Shown here in pieces: positions 46,250 to 57,697 of a DNA stretch of 64,000 bases. Below the pieces are notes generated by a model that had not been told where the DNA came from, searched no databases, and saw only the letters and a list, made by a program, of their open reading frames with translations. The stretch spans positions 1,115,867 through 1,179,866 of the forward strand of contig KB445795.1 in the NCBI GenBank assembly GCA_000320605.2, read 5' to 3'. Both the position numbers and the translations under genes were made by a program. Origin of the DNA: Gelatoporia subvermispora B (lineage: Eukaryota > Basidiomycota > Agaricomycetes > Polyporales > Gelatoporiaceae). Position 1 is the first letter of the stretch. Each line of letters opens with the position of its first letter.

Positions 46250-47731
46250 ATGTCTCTGCGTATAAAGATCTCCAAGGGGGGCCGTGAGACCACTGAGAGT
46301 CAGGTAGACTTCCCTCCGCCACACGTACTTAGCTGCTTCCTGACTTATCAATTAGCCCAGAGATTCCCCCAGGCCCGCAAAGTCGAAACGAAGAATAGAC
46401 TCTGAAGACGAGCCTGACGATGGCTATTCCGAAGAAGCACACGAGCCCCGTACGAAACGAGCCAAGACGACGCGCTCTTCCGTAGACCATTCACTCGACC
46501 ACGCCGACGAGGGCGAGGAAGAAGTCGATATTGATGTCGAAGACAGCGTGGATACTCGCTTCCTCCCAGATGCTATAGAATCTGCACCCGCCTCCCCTGA
46601 ACCCGAGCCAAGACCATCCGCGAAGCGCCGCGGGTCCTCGCAGGTCTCCAGCAAAGCCGGCAAGTCGAGGGTCGAGGCCGCTGCTGCAGCGTCAAGCAGA
46701 CCGAAGCGGAAGAAACGCACAGTCGTGTTCAGTGATGACGAGGACGGCGAGTTCGTGGATGCCGGCGCGTTGGGATTGGATCCAGATGACGATGACTTCA
46801 CACCGGAGCCCTCCATCTCCAGGAGGAATTCGACTGCGGGAAGGGGCAAAGTGACCAAAGCGCCTGTACCGAAAGCTGGACGTGGAAAGGCAAAGAAAGA
46901 AGAGAAAGAAGTGGACATAAAGGACGAACGCAGACTACCTGCCGCGTCCGAGCCCCGAGAGGGCAACTCCGGGGCAAGCACTCTCCTCAAACGGGTGAGA
47001 GCCGAAGACGACGATTTGAATGTCGAGTCACATACTATGGACATCGTGGTTGATGCCGATGATGCCAGTGAACCACCTGCCAAAGCAAAGGAACCTACCC
47101 CTCCACCCCGTAAAAAGGTCAAGCTCCCTACAATCAAAAAGAACAAGACATCCACAGCGGGGTCGAGCACGTCAACACCCGGTGTCACGGCCAAGCTCGC
47201 TGCCGCAGTGGCTGGAAAGGGAGATGGCACGTCCATAAGCTTGCCTCCTGCCACAAATGCGCGGAAAGCTCCCGACGCACACGTTGAAATTGACTTGAGG
47301 GATAGCTCTGTCTATCAAGAACTATTTTTGAAGAAGGTGTGATGTATTGTGACTCTTTTCTTTCCCTGAATCTCACTTCAGATATACAGGCGGGTGGAAA
47401 CACACCAAATTCCGGTCTGAACAGAAAAGAGAAGGCGGAGGAGCGGCGGAAAGAGCTCAATCGCATGCGTGAAGAGGCTCGCGCGAAGCGTGCGGAGGAA
47501 GCTGTATGTGCTTGCACCTAGTCTCATCGTGGGCAAGGCGTTAACATTTACATTCATTGGTAGAAACATTCATTTGACTTGCAAGCAGCCAATGAGAAGA
47601 TCTCCAAATTTGAGGAAAAGTTGCGGCGACGCAATTCGATGGCGCGGTTCCCCAATATCCTCGGTGCTGTATTCAAGGAAGCTCAGGAGCGAGCACGAAT
47701 GGCAGACCAACAGGAACGAAAGGAGCGATAG
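46250..47731 (+). CDS. charged, probably nuclear protein of unknown function
   Basis: The start MSLRIKISKGGRETTESQ is a short exon, spliced to a long acidic/basic exon. The protein has many K/R-rich patches (PRTKRAKTT, SRPKRKKRTVVFSDDEDGEF, PPPRKKVKLPTIKKNK) and acidic runs (EEEVDIDVED, DPDDDDF), typical of nuclear chromatin or nucleolar proteins. The last exons encode a Lys/Glu-rich helix (NRKEKAEERRKELNRMREEA) and end EAQERARMADQQERKER. Layout and the VELF-like start of a coiled end recall INO80-type accessory subunits, but I see no PAPA-1 or zinc signature, so no name is given. The stop is at 47729-47731. Confidence 0.7.
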
Positions 47732-47852
47732 CGTTTCCTTCAGATCTTCATATCTGTTACACGGCTGTATTTTAGGATGACTCCCCAGCACAGAGCTGGC
47801 TCTCTGACGACCACGGATTGTATAGCATGGTAACCTTCCCGTTGTCATCGAA

Positions 47853-49096
47853 CTATGTTCCATTTGCACTATCTGAAGCAAGTATCTCGACTAGCGATTT
47901 CGATAACCTGTCGATTTGCGCGAAGCACGTGTCGAACCACCCTCTGATATCCCTATCTTTTGCCTGGGCCTTCGGCTTCTCGCTTGCGCCATCGCTGCTG
48001 ACACGCATCGAGCTGACACCTTCCACCAGCGCTTCCACGCTGGTCGGTCGGGGAGGCGGGAGCATCGAGCTGTCAAGAAGTGCAGACTGCAGTTTGGCAA
48101 CGGCATCCGCGAGCGATGTGACAGAGGATGTGACGTTCGATAGGTCTTGTGGTGCATAAAGCGAAGCAGCGAGTTCCTCGGAGTTGACCAGAAGATCATG
48201 CGAGAGTGCCGGAAGGGGATCCAAGGTCAGGTTGCTGATCGCTGGTGACTGTGAGGAGAACCAGGGGAATGCATCTAGAAGAACGCGTTTGTGCAGCATC
48301 GTCGTAAATCGCAGAAGCGGTTGGACCTTCAAGATATTGAGATAATGCGTGTCAGCAAGTTGTGCATGCAACTCACCTTCTTTGTCCGGGCTAGTTCAGT
48401 ATCTGACATCTTCTTTTTTGCTCCCAAACCCAGCTCGTCCCACTCGTCATCAAAATCATCCTCATCCTCATCCTCTTCTTCGTCAGGGGCGCCATTCTCG
48501 AGCATGTCGGCCACTTCACTTAGGACGTCGTCCAGCATGCCCCTGTCAGCAGCCCAACGCTTCTTGACCGCAGAAACATTGTCCGTAGAGAGCGACTGCT
48601 GTGCTTGAGAGACGACATCATGGACTGTGCCAGTTGCGACTAGGTAGCCCTCCCCTCCCTGGTTCACGAAGTTTTCCGACAAAGAATGTAGCGAGTCGAT
48701 GACTTGTCTTGCGACTGTCTTAACTTCAGTGGAGAGTGTCGCACCATGTGCGTCGAAGAGGGTTGCGCAGGTGGTCAGAGACGAAACGTGCTGTAAGAGG
48801 TCGCGAAGAGGCCCAACGGCAGCGGTATAGGATGGCTCAGAGGGACGTAATGTCAAGGTAAGCTTGGTAGTCGATGTATAAACCAGCGTAAGGAGCGAGA
48901 GGAAGTCTTTATGAAGCACTGCGCAAGGCGGAGAGGGTGCAGTAGACTGAGGTTGTCGCAATGCTGCAATTGAGGCCGTGCATGTTTCTGAGAATGCGCG
49001 GAGCATCTCTAATGCTGTTGACTGGGTACCCTCAGCATTCAGATGTGAAGATAAATGATCCGAGCTCGCCTTTCTCCTTGTCCATAGCGGCACTCA
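47853..49096 (-). CDS. GCIP-domain (cyclin-D1-binding-like) protein
   Basis: Two main exons (about 48330-49093 and 47853-48328). The helical N-terminal half (FLSLLTLVYTSTTKLTLTLR then PSEPSYTAAVGPLRDLLQHV) and the acidic stretch GAPDEEEDEDEDDFDDEWDE before LGLGAKKKMS resemble fungal members of the Grap2/cyclin-D-interacting family. The function in fungi is unknown. The start is unresolved: an ATG in good context at 49094-49096 opens another frame that stops after 21 codons. The main frame begins just after a stop with GTG, and its first ATG is at about 49006. An unseen 5' exon or an atypical splice is likely. Confidence 0.55.
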
Positions 49097-49339
49097 TGAT
49101 GGTGGCGGAAGTACGGTCGGTGCAAATCTTACCAGTCAAGACTGCCTTTTAGAGACAGTATTCAGAGCGGGCCGTGCAACCGGCGAGATGCAGCACACAG
49201 GAAAGTACCAATACCAATTTGCGAGCTACTGGTTCAAAGGCAGTGTGGTACAGTACAAAAAATACACGACGCGACATAGGGAAAAACCACGATATCATGC
49301 AGCGCTAGCAACAGCAGCAATCGAGCCGGGGGCTGATTT

Positions 49340-50534
49340 TTATTTGGCGACGGCATTCTTACTACGACCCCACTTCACGTTCACGGACTCGCCATCAATG
49401 TCCAGCCCGTTAGCCCATGCTTGCGCAGCGAGCTCCGCTGAAGTTCTATCCTTGAAGTTGATAAATGCACATCTATGCAGGAATTAGCGCTCGTAAAAGC
49501 CGGAACATAGACGTAACACTTGCCGTGTTTTCGTGACGTGAACGACGGATTTCAGCTGCGCGGGTTGAACAGCAGGCAGAGAAGTCAGCACTCGAGTCCG
49601 GATACTTTGCTCCGTGGCATTGGCAGGTAGGTTTGTCAAGAAGAGGGAGGTCTACACGAATGTCTGCGTAAATCACGAGTCGAGTAGATGACACAAAGGA
49701 TCTTACAATTGTTGGATCTTCCGGGGGTGTCAGGCCCATGCTCGCCGCGTGCGTTGACATAATCTTCTGTGCAACGGGGTCATTGCGGCCGTGATATCTG
49801 TCTTGAATGTTCTGCCTCGATAGCTCATTGTCCACTGGTATCTCGTGCCTATAAGGGCACTCATCGCCACGTTTACATTCGCCCTTCGCATAGAAAGAAC
49901 AAATGTGTGGCCTGTTGCGCTTGTAGTATGGGTCCGTACGGGCCAGCTGCTTCAGCATATCCTTTGCGGCAGATGATGCTCTCGAGGTGTCGAGGAGAGA
50001 CTTGTTTCCCTCAAGCTATGCGACATAGGGGTCAGGCCTCGCCAATGCAAGTGTGAAGCGTGAGGCACATACCTTGGCCTCCATGTTCTGCGCATAGTAC
50101 TCCCTGTTGATCTCGCTCGTAGGTGCTGCATTCCCCACTGCCAATGCGGTGTCGCGGACTTGTGTAGGCAGGCCATACTCGAGGTCCAGGAGGCATGTCT
50201 GGCAAACATTCTTGATCTTGGCGCACGTCTGACAAATGACAGTCGTCTTGAACCTCATCCCAGAGCCAGGATTCCAGCGGAAGACAGTAAATGGACGGGC
50301 GCAAGTCCCACATGAGCGGCCAAACTCTTGCTTAGACTATAGAATGGTCAGTACAACCAACGAACCGAAATCATGGGAGCGTACCATCCGAACAAATGCA
50401 TTGTCTCCGAGACCTGTAGGACCGAGGTGAAATCACAATATCTACAAGTCGTTGAAGCGTTACGCACATGTTTCGCATAGGATAGGAAAGTCACTCTGTT
50501 CCCATCCCGCCTTGTTAATATCTGACTTTGGCAT
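49340..50534 (-). CDS. SLT11: pre-mRNA splicing factor Slt11/Ecm2 (RBM22-like)
   Basis: Component of the activated spliceosome (NTC-related) that contacts U6 and the catalytic core. The ATG at 50532-50534 gives [20 protein letters not shown]. The N-terminal zinc region has [22 protein letters not shown] and [20 protein letters not shown] then [10 protein letters not shown], as in the family. A CCCH zinc finger follows ([19 protein letters not shown], spacing C-x7-C-x5-C-x3-H) with [20 protein letters not shown]. The C-terminal RRM spans [20 protein letters not shown] to [19 protein letters not shown]. It ends [10 protein letters not shown] at 49340. Introns lie in the RRM and between the zinc modules. 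Confidence 0.93.
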
Positions 50535-50975
50535 CTTGAAAGATAAAGGGCAAGCGGCAGAGGCAGTCGGCAGTGGCGGGAGTCGGCAGTGGCAGTAAGA
50601 GTCTGTAAATGACCTAATCGCGTCGGTCGGAGGCGCTTGTACTGGCCCGAACGCTTAGTCACATCCAGTAACCTGCTGAACCGCGGCACCTCCCTCCTAT
50701 TATGTTGCTTGCTAAGTAGATCAGGGATTCAATTGAGTGAATCAGTATCTGTTTAATATTTCCCCCTGAAAGTTTTCTGTAGTGCGTCTCTCTAGTTCTC
50801 TCCAGCCTGACTGATCGAGTGTGAAGCGCTGAGGCCGTGGTGTGAGTATTATCCAATCAAGGAAATCTGCTCTTCTGTGGCTGTACGAGAGGATTATCTG
50901 TCTGCTTTTGCACTTTTTGCACGAGAGTAAAGATCCCACCACCACCTCGATTGGCAACAGTCAACGCATATTATC
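50535..50975. other. divergent intergenic region SLT11/CCDC137-like
   Basis: 441 bp with both promoters. It has a purine/GGCAG-rich patch at about 50550-50600 (GGCAGAGGCAG, GCAGTGGC repeats). No gene is visible. Confidence 0.4.
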
Positions 50976-51873
50976 ATGCCCCACAAAAGAGCGAAGCGGT
51001 CGATTCGCGAGCAGCGCCGGTCGCAAACTACGTAGGTGGCTTCCAGGTCTTAGATGTCACTGTGATCGTTGACCTGCGCAGGGAAATCAACCTAGCGTCC
51101 GGATCGAGATCCTCCATAACCAATGAACCCATCCCTAAGGGTGCGGCGAGAATACTGAACGCCACAAAGATCCAAAAGGATTGGGCCGAGAAAAAGCGCA
51201 AACTGCAGGAAGATGAGGACGGTCGTGCAGGGCCTGCACAAAAGAGGAGACGGAAGGACACCGCAGAGGGTGATCATACCAGCCGTTCCACGGCTCTCAA
51301 GATCCAACCTGGAGAATCTATTGCTCATTTCAACCGGTATGCACTCAGTGAACTCCTTCGTATGTACATCCTGAGAAGGAACTGTGCAGGCGAGTGGAAG
51401 ATTCTATGCGATCGTCTGTGCGGGTCGCGATGAAGGCATCATCAACGATTGCTCGGAAAGCACGAAAGGAGGAAGTATTACAGAAGTCTGGACAGCCTGG
51501 AAACTCCAAGATAGCGAAGGGTGATCCCGCTGCTCGTACAAAACGAAAAACGTCGCCCGAAACAGAGGGCGGAGGTACGCTTTCAACTGTGGCGGAACGG
51601 AAGAATGCAACACGTGAAGATCGGCCCAAGGAGTTCCAGTCTCTGTCGACCTCTACTCCAAAACGTCTCAACGACATCGCCCAAGCCCCACCCGAACTGA
51701 AGAAGTTGCCGCGAGGGGCTACCAAGGATAAAGCCAAGCAGTCAGGCGAAGCCAAGACTTTGCAGCAGGGTGTGCTTTCCATGGCTCAGAAGCTCATGCT
51801 CGAAGAGGAGCGGGAGAGGGCTGTGAGACTATATCGGGAGATGAAGAAGCAGAAGATGGCAGCGGAGACTTGA
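50976..51873 (+). CDS. basic nuclear/nucleolar protein, CCDC137-like
   Basis: A small lysine/arginine-rich protein starting MPHKRAKRSIREQRRSQTT at 50976. An intron follows at about 51030-51112, then PIPKGAARILNATKIQKDW and EKKRKLQEDED. The motif ALKIQPGESIAHFNR, spliced across about 51337-51391 to a VEDSMRSSVRVAMKASS stretch, is the part most shared with fungal proteins of this type. The C-terminus is a charged coiled helix (EEERERAVRLYREMKKQKMA). The resemblance to the CCDC137 group is from pattern only; function is unknown, and nucleolar location is an inference from composition. The stop is at 51871-51873. It converges on the DUF6533 gene. Confidence 0.75.
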
Positions 51874-52207
51874 CCAATAATTGGTATGTTTCAGCTGTCC
51901 CACATGTATGGTATGCGCACATATATTCTGCGTTTGTTATCTACCTCATACACGTGGTACAAGGGATGAAACCTCTAATGGTGCCACGTATCAGCTTTCT
52001 CGAATATCACTACGGTCCAAAGTTATATGACCAAGAAGCAGTCCGACAATAGAGAATGGAGGCTATGCTTCCTCGCCATCTCAAAGCTCAATTACGTCGG
52101 GAATACTCTATAAATAGTGACAATACTCTTTCCTGGGTTATGGACATGACTACCGGTAAGGATCATGAGGTCATCAAAAGATACCTCAAAAGTTTTCCGA
52201 GGGAAGA
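51874..52207. other. convergent intergenic region
   Basis: 334 bp between two convergent stop codons. AT-richer than the genes; nothing recognised. Confidence 0.4.
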
Positions 52208-53859
52208 TTATATATCGACGTCGAATATTTCCTCAGACCTCATAAAGCTATGCTCGAGCTCCGCTCCCATGTTCCCAACGAAACGATTGAATCCAATATC
52301 GGAGACTTGGGGCTGTGATTGACCATCGACTCTTTGCACGAAGGACAGATCCTCGCTTTGCACAGTGTAGTCGTGTGGCATGGTCCCGGCATCACGGAGA
52401 TTCATGAGGAAATGTGATATAATGATCGCCGATAAGCTGGAGCAACGTCAGTATAATCGAACAGCTTGCATGTAGGCAGGACGAACGGCGTGATGAAAAC
52501 CTGAACAGCATACACGAAGACCTGCCGGCAGTAGTGGTGAGCCGTTGAAACAGATCTCGAAACTCTCCATCGCGCACGTTTGTAATAAATCCTACGATCT
52601 GTAACACATTCAGAGCTAATAACGCACTGGTTTCCTGGATTAGTTTGCCTCGGTTGACAATGACTTCTCGCTCACAGGAAGTACAAAGTTCCTAGACGAG
52701 GTTTGTGATCAGACCCAGAACTTATCTAGCGGAAGTCATGTATACTCACCATCTCTCAAGAGCATTGTGGCTATGGGAGAGTCGATATTGGCGCGATCGG
52801 CGGCTCTTCTTGTTGTCCACGTTTGCATCCATGTCACAAGCAGGACAACAATGTCCGATACCATGACACAAACGCGTGTCGCAATTATGACTACGCACGA
52901 AATATCAACAGTCTAGCAGCCGTTGACAGAGCAGGTAGAACATACAGCTGCAGCTGTCTCGTTCAGTGAAAAACCGAAGACATTACATTGCCACTCACTG
53001 TATATTGGCGTCTTCGGATAATTTCGAGACATCGGTACATGTCAGGCCGACGAATGGGACCGTGACAACTACGATCTCGGTTGTAACACGATTATACTGA
53101 TAATCACCAGGGAGTTCAGTCTGCAACGCAGCTATGCATAGATAATCGATATCACCCACCACATTTGTAGCCGCCGGCACGAAAGATAAAGCGAACACGC
53201 ATAAGGCTAGCAACCACTGCCCGCGACTGAGAGCGTAGACACGAATTGCAGAGAATACTGTGGGTGTAGTTGGTCACAGCGAACTATGAGGCATCATTGA
53301 CTGCAACTCACTCGCCCAGACGACATATAATAGAATATCGCAGACATCCGAGAGTGCAGAAATGGCTATGCAGCTAAGTAAAATGAGTCTTTGATAATGA
53401 GAGGGAATATCATAGTGAATAAGATACCTCTAGGACGAGTTGATGAATACCAGTATCACAGATTTTCAACTGGAGCTCACCGGAAGAACATTCCAATTTA
53501 CCAGAAACAAGATACCCGTCAAAGCATATATGAAGGTAAGCCAGCGATTGACATGGAACAATAGAGTGACGCTGGAAATGTTGCGGCCCCGCATAACGCG
53601 AACCTCTTGTCCGAGACTCAATGCGTGGTCGAACAGGATCATGGCTGAAGTATTGATAGTTGAGCACAGATCACATAGATCAGTTCAAGATCGCCTACCA
53701 CTAGCTGCCGTTCCACAACAGTTCGCAATGAAACTAAGAAAATTGGGATGAGTTGCTTTCAGCGATGCGATAACTTTGACTGAGTAGCAGTAATACGAAC
53801 CTGGTCTGGAGCTGCTGTACCACCTCAGCAAGCAGAGAGGCATCGGATAAGAGCGACAT
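52208..53859 (-). CDS. DUF6533-domain multi-span membrane protein
   Basis: Fungal membrane protein of the DUF6533 type, abundant in mushroom-forming fungi and of unknown function. The start is MSLLSDASLLAEVVQQLQT (ATG 53857-53859). The family signature appears in a spliced exon near 53500-53640: MILFDHALSLGQEVRVM and, after a short gap, LLFHVNRWLTFIYALTGILF (Asp-His then Asn-Arg in the conserved positions). Later exons carry hydrophobic spans, for example LALCVFALSFVPAATNVV and IVVVTVPFVGLTC. The cytoplasmic tail contains NLRDAGTMPHDYT and ends EEIFDVDI at 52208. About seven introns, which I have not resolved exactly. Confidence 0.8.
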
Positions 53860-54568
53860 AACGGGCAGGCAATTTGCACATTCCTATCGCCTCATTCTAT
53901 TTTATATCTTGGCAAGAGATGAGCCACCAAGCCCCCGCTGGAATAGCCCAGGGCCACACAAAGCACGGTCAACAAAGTTGCGACTACATTTTATTCGAAC
54001 GTAACACCAGACGTTGGTACCTGGCCATAGGGTCGGCGGCCTGCGACGCCGCAAAGGGTTTAGCCCACAGAGAGCCGCTGACCGATAGATACGACGTGAC
54101 AGATTGATCGACTGTGCGAAAATGGCCATGATATTCAGTGCAACATTGTGTAGGGTTGCGCTAGTACCGGAGAGTTCAATACACATGTCATGTCGTGGCA
54201 CCGGTTTTGCCCCAGCCGGCGGGGGAGGGTCGATCAATTGTTAATCAGTGAGAATCTGTGCGTTCGATCAACAACTTGCGGCAGGGCCTTGTTGGGATCG
54301 ACATAGCAATGAGCGCAAGGGCAGATTTCATACTTTCCCGGAAGCATCGCCTCAGATTTATAGCAGCGTAAGAATCGCATCCAAATGCTGGATAGGCTCA
54401 TCAGCTTGGATGCATATCCCGCGTGCATGACCTACGTGCCCATCGGAAGTGAAACGAGTGCTACCATATGTGACTTACATCAGTTTCGATAACAGACCAT
54501 ATCTCTAGACGACATGAGGCAGTGTCGTACGAGTACAGCCATTAAAAAAACTCGTGTCGATGTAAACC
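53860..54568. other. intergenic region
   Basis: About 700 bp between the DUF6533 start and the PNGase A copy-3 stop. Open frames here are short and unrelated to known proteins. I see no repeat or RNA gene. Confidence 0.4.
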
Positions 54569-56990
54569 CTATCTCCCTCCGGGACGTCTCGGACGAGTCA
54601 CAATCATTGATGTCTGCGGCGAAAACGAGGGGAAAGTGACTGCTGTGCTCATGGCAAGGGTGCCACTTTGATGATCATAGATAATGTTATCCAATACGGC
54701 TCCTACTTCGCGAGTGTAGGTATTTCCAACGCGGTCGAAGTACGAAAACGTGTTGTTGCTAGTTCCGTTGCCGAAATTCCCCGAGGGGGCCAATTCGAAC
54801 CACCCAGCTGTCAGTATATGGCTTAGTATTTCGATGATCAGCAATCAGCTATCATCCGACCAGACGTACACGCAAGCTGCCGGCTGTGAATGGTGGAGCC
54901 CAAGATAAACGGACTTGGCAATGACACTCGATCGTAAGAATGATCAATGTAAGCAGTGACTAAACACCGATCCACGTAAGATTATCATTTGCCACACCCC
55001 TCAATGAAGCGCTTACAAATGGTAGCCTCGGGGTTGAGATTGGTGTAGTTGATTAACAGAGGATATGAAAAATCATCTTGAAGAGCAACTGCCCCATTGT
55101 GGGTAGACAGAGACGTTCCCGAAGCTGTCTGGGCAATATTCTATAGTGATCTGTGAGTACAGTGCACGAACACCTCCAATCAGTGGACTTGACTTGGAAA
55201 GTAGCATTGTCCAGCCAATTTTGGGTGTTGGAGAATTCCAGTTGCTGGGTCCAGACGACATGGGAACGTACACCACTACCGGCAATGATATCCGCTTCGA
55301 TGTGGATGCTACGAGTTGCGGTTACTGTGACATTGACATCCAGACTACTCTGATAGCCAACAGTTGTCGTCTGGGCAAATGGCTCGGCTTCGTACAGCGT
55401 GAGCTTTCCAGTGGTCGGTTTGGTAGAAGTATCTGTTTTGACGTGCAGGTTTCCTGAAACATACCAATTCTGATTGATGGAGTGATTGGTTTCTGCAGAC
55501 ACGACATCGATACTGATATTATGTGGCTCGCCATCGGTGAGGATGGGAACGAAGGGCGTCATATCAATATAGTATGTCGGAAGATCAAGAGCACCATAAG
55601 AGGTGATCGGTCTGGACTCCAGATGTGAGGCCTCTCCGAGCAGAGTCAATGAGGCAAAAACCTCTCACCGCCAGCATGTGGGAACAATTCCTCCGGTGAA
55701 AATGACAGCATAACTACACTCATAGTTAGCGACTCTACGGACCAAACGTCGGCTCGGCCGACGTACGGGAAAGCAACTCCAGCGATACGACCATCCACCA
55801 GCATGCGCACTTCGCGGAATGGCCTGAAACCGAAACTTGGGAGAGCGCCAATATATTTGTTCGCTACATCCCAATACTGGCAAATGTTGACGTCAATAAG
55901 CAATAGGCATAGAGAGCATACTAGAGCGGCGCTGCTTACCCACATCTCTTCGTCAGCATTCCCGGATGCCTGTAGTTCAGCGTAAATTGCAACTGCATTT
56001 CGGGGCAGGGTTACATTGAGCTTTGAGAACATCGTCAGTCCCTCATCATAATAGCCCCAAGGTACATACCGAGAATGCGGGAGGTACGGACGCATCGTTT
56101 CCGGTGTTGTTAGCCAACGTTGTCACGGGGATGATGACATCTGCATGAGGTGCCGGGGGATGCGCGTCCGAAGAGGCGTAAAAGGTTGCCTGGAGAATAG
56201 CTGCGGAATGGATCAACGATTGTCACTAGACGTGTTGCGCCTCACTAACTCGCATACTGTCCGTCCAGACCGGTTTCCAGGAGGTTGTCCAATTCTAGTA
56301 TGAATGTGCCGGGTTTTGAGAACAAGGGTGTATATCGAGTTGCATCCTTGATGTATGTCCAGATGATACCATCGCCTCTTGTGGGTTCAGGTGTCGAAGT
56401 ACGCCATACTATCATTACTTCAGCCTCTTTGCAATTACAAGTCACGCTTGACCCACTTTCCACATTTTGGAATGTGAATATACCTGCAGTCGGGGTGAGC
56501 GATCAATTCCATTCCTCATGTCATTGACCTACCGAGGCGATCGTACTGAGTACCATTAGATGTCACGGTGAAATTGAGTGTGATACCGGCCCACGAGCCT
56601 ACTGGGCCGCAGTCGGTGGGAGGGCTGGATGTTATCAGTTGAAGAACTATTCTGACAATGTGGAGAGAAGCTGAGTACTTACACGAACTGAACAATCTCC
56701 GGACTGTGTTCCGATGTCTGTCAATGCATCCTTCATACTCCGCAGAACCGTGTCACTTACTCTCCGTATGAGAAACCGAAGGTGCGTCTGACCCGATGGT
56801 ATGCATGGTTTAATTCCCGTTCAACATGTTGACATGTAAATCAGGCTCACTCTAGTATTTGTATCGTGCACTGTTTGGTGTCTTGGGGCACCGGTGGTGG
56901 CTGAGCGACTTGGAAATCTACTAGTACCTGTGCAAACACCACATAGGTGGAAAGTAACCAGGAAGTGGCAAGAGTCGAAACTCTGGGCAT
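54569..56990 (-). CDS. secreted PNGase A-type peptide amidase, copy 3
   Basis: Third member of the family, opposite strand and about 15 kb from the tandem pair. The ATG at 56988-56990 gives the signal peptide MPRVSTLATSWLLSTYVVFA, then QVLVDFQVAQPPPVPQDTKQ. Conserved blocks: RTSTPEPTRGDGIIWTYIKD, GTFILELDNLLETGLDGQY, NVTLPRNAVAIYAELQASGN, PFREVRMLVDGRIAGVAF, ALDLPTYYIDMTPFVPILTD, NQNWYVSGNLHVKTD and SHVVWTQQLEFSNTQNWLD. It ends RRPGGR at TAG 54569-54571. It carries an extra intron (55714-55766) inside the AFPYAVIF block that copies 1 and 2 lack. The exons I read join in frame, so it looks intact though clearly more diverged. Confidence 0.85.
55714..55766 (-). other. extra intron unique to PNGase A copy 3
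   Basis: 53-bp intron, donor GTACGT and acceptor TGTAG, splitting the codons for Phe-Pro^Tyr-Ala. Copies 1 and 2 read through here as TTCCCGTATGC. The intron holds a perfect hairpin near its 5' end, GTCGGC with GCCGAC. Confidence 0.7.
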
Positions 56991-57697
56991 GGTAGGCCGC
57001 CTTGTAACTGCTCCAGAACGGGTACAGCCTGATGTGCTGAGGACGTGCTGCAGTCCGCACGGTAACTAGAAGACATGCTCGTGAAGTCGTTTTATACAGT
57101 CCATTCGGCAATGATAGAAGACAAGCGGTGCCATAGGATTGTCCAGCTCCATGCGCCACAGTGCCTTCGGTCAATGTCACAGAGAGATAACAGCTTCCAC
57201 CAGTCGACGTATCCGGCTCTCGACATGCGCATATGACCAGCGTGCAATCTCCAACCGCATTGAGGAGGTCACATCCAGACGTGTTGATGTTGGGTTGGTT
57301 CATAGGACATTTCAAGCCATTAATTTGACGGTCAGCAGACCTAAGCTGGAAGGTCACACCCGGGGAAAACGGAAGAACACTTTCCAAGCAGTCATAATGA
57401 AAGGCAGAGTGCTGAATTCAGACGCTGATTACCAATCGCAGCGCGGTCCTGAGCGTCTAGGACACTTCAATCATACGACACCCGCCGGGGAGAACTTCCA
57501 TAGGTATTATTGAAAGTATACGTCGAGTATATGCAGAATGATTACGCTGAGAATGAACGTACTGAATAAATAGGAGGAAAAGGGTTAATACATGTTGCCG
57601 AAGTCAGTCAGCTTTGGTAACGGAATCAACATCGTAGAGGGGTAACTGAAATCGTAGTCCCTGCGCTCGCCAGAAATCTTTCGCCGTGTATAAGAAC
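56991..57697. other. intergenic region upstream of PNGase A copy 3
   Basis: About 700 bp holding the copy-3 promoter and the 3' side of the Pmp3-domain gene. Frames of 124 codons (+) and longer (-) overlap and match nothing known. Confidence 0.4.
57091..57096 (-). promoter_or_regulatory. TATA box of PNGase A copy 3
   Basis: TATAAA (minus strand, in TGTATAAAACG) about 100 bp before the ATG at 56990. It differs from the box shared by copies 1 and 2. Confidence 0.5.

Noticed and set aside
46424..47254. 276-codon minus-strand frame rich in Ser and Ala
   Set aside because: Mirror of the acidic/basic exon on the plus strand, whose splicing, start and nuclear-type motifs are coherent.
56821..57387. 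188-codon minus-strand frame over the start of PNGase A copy 3
   Set aside because: Its frame differs from the signal-peptide exon at 56990 and reads through its promoter region.
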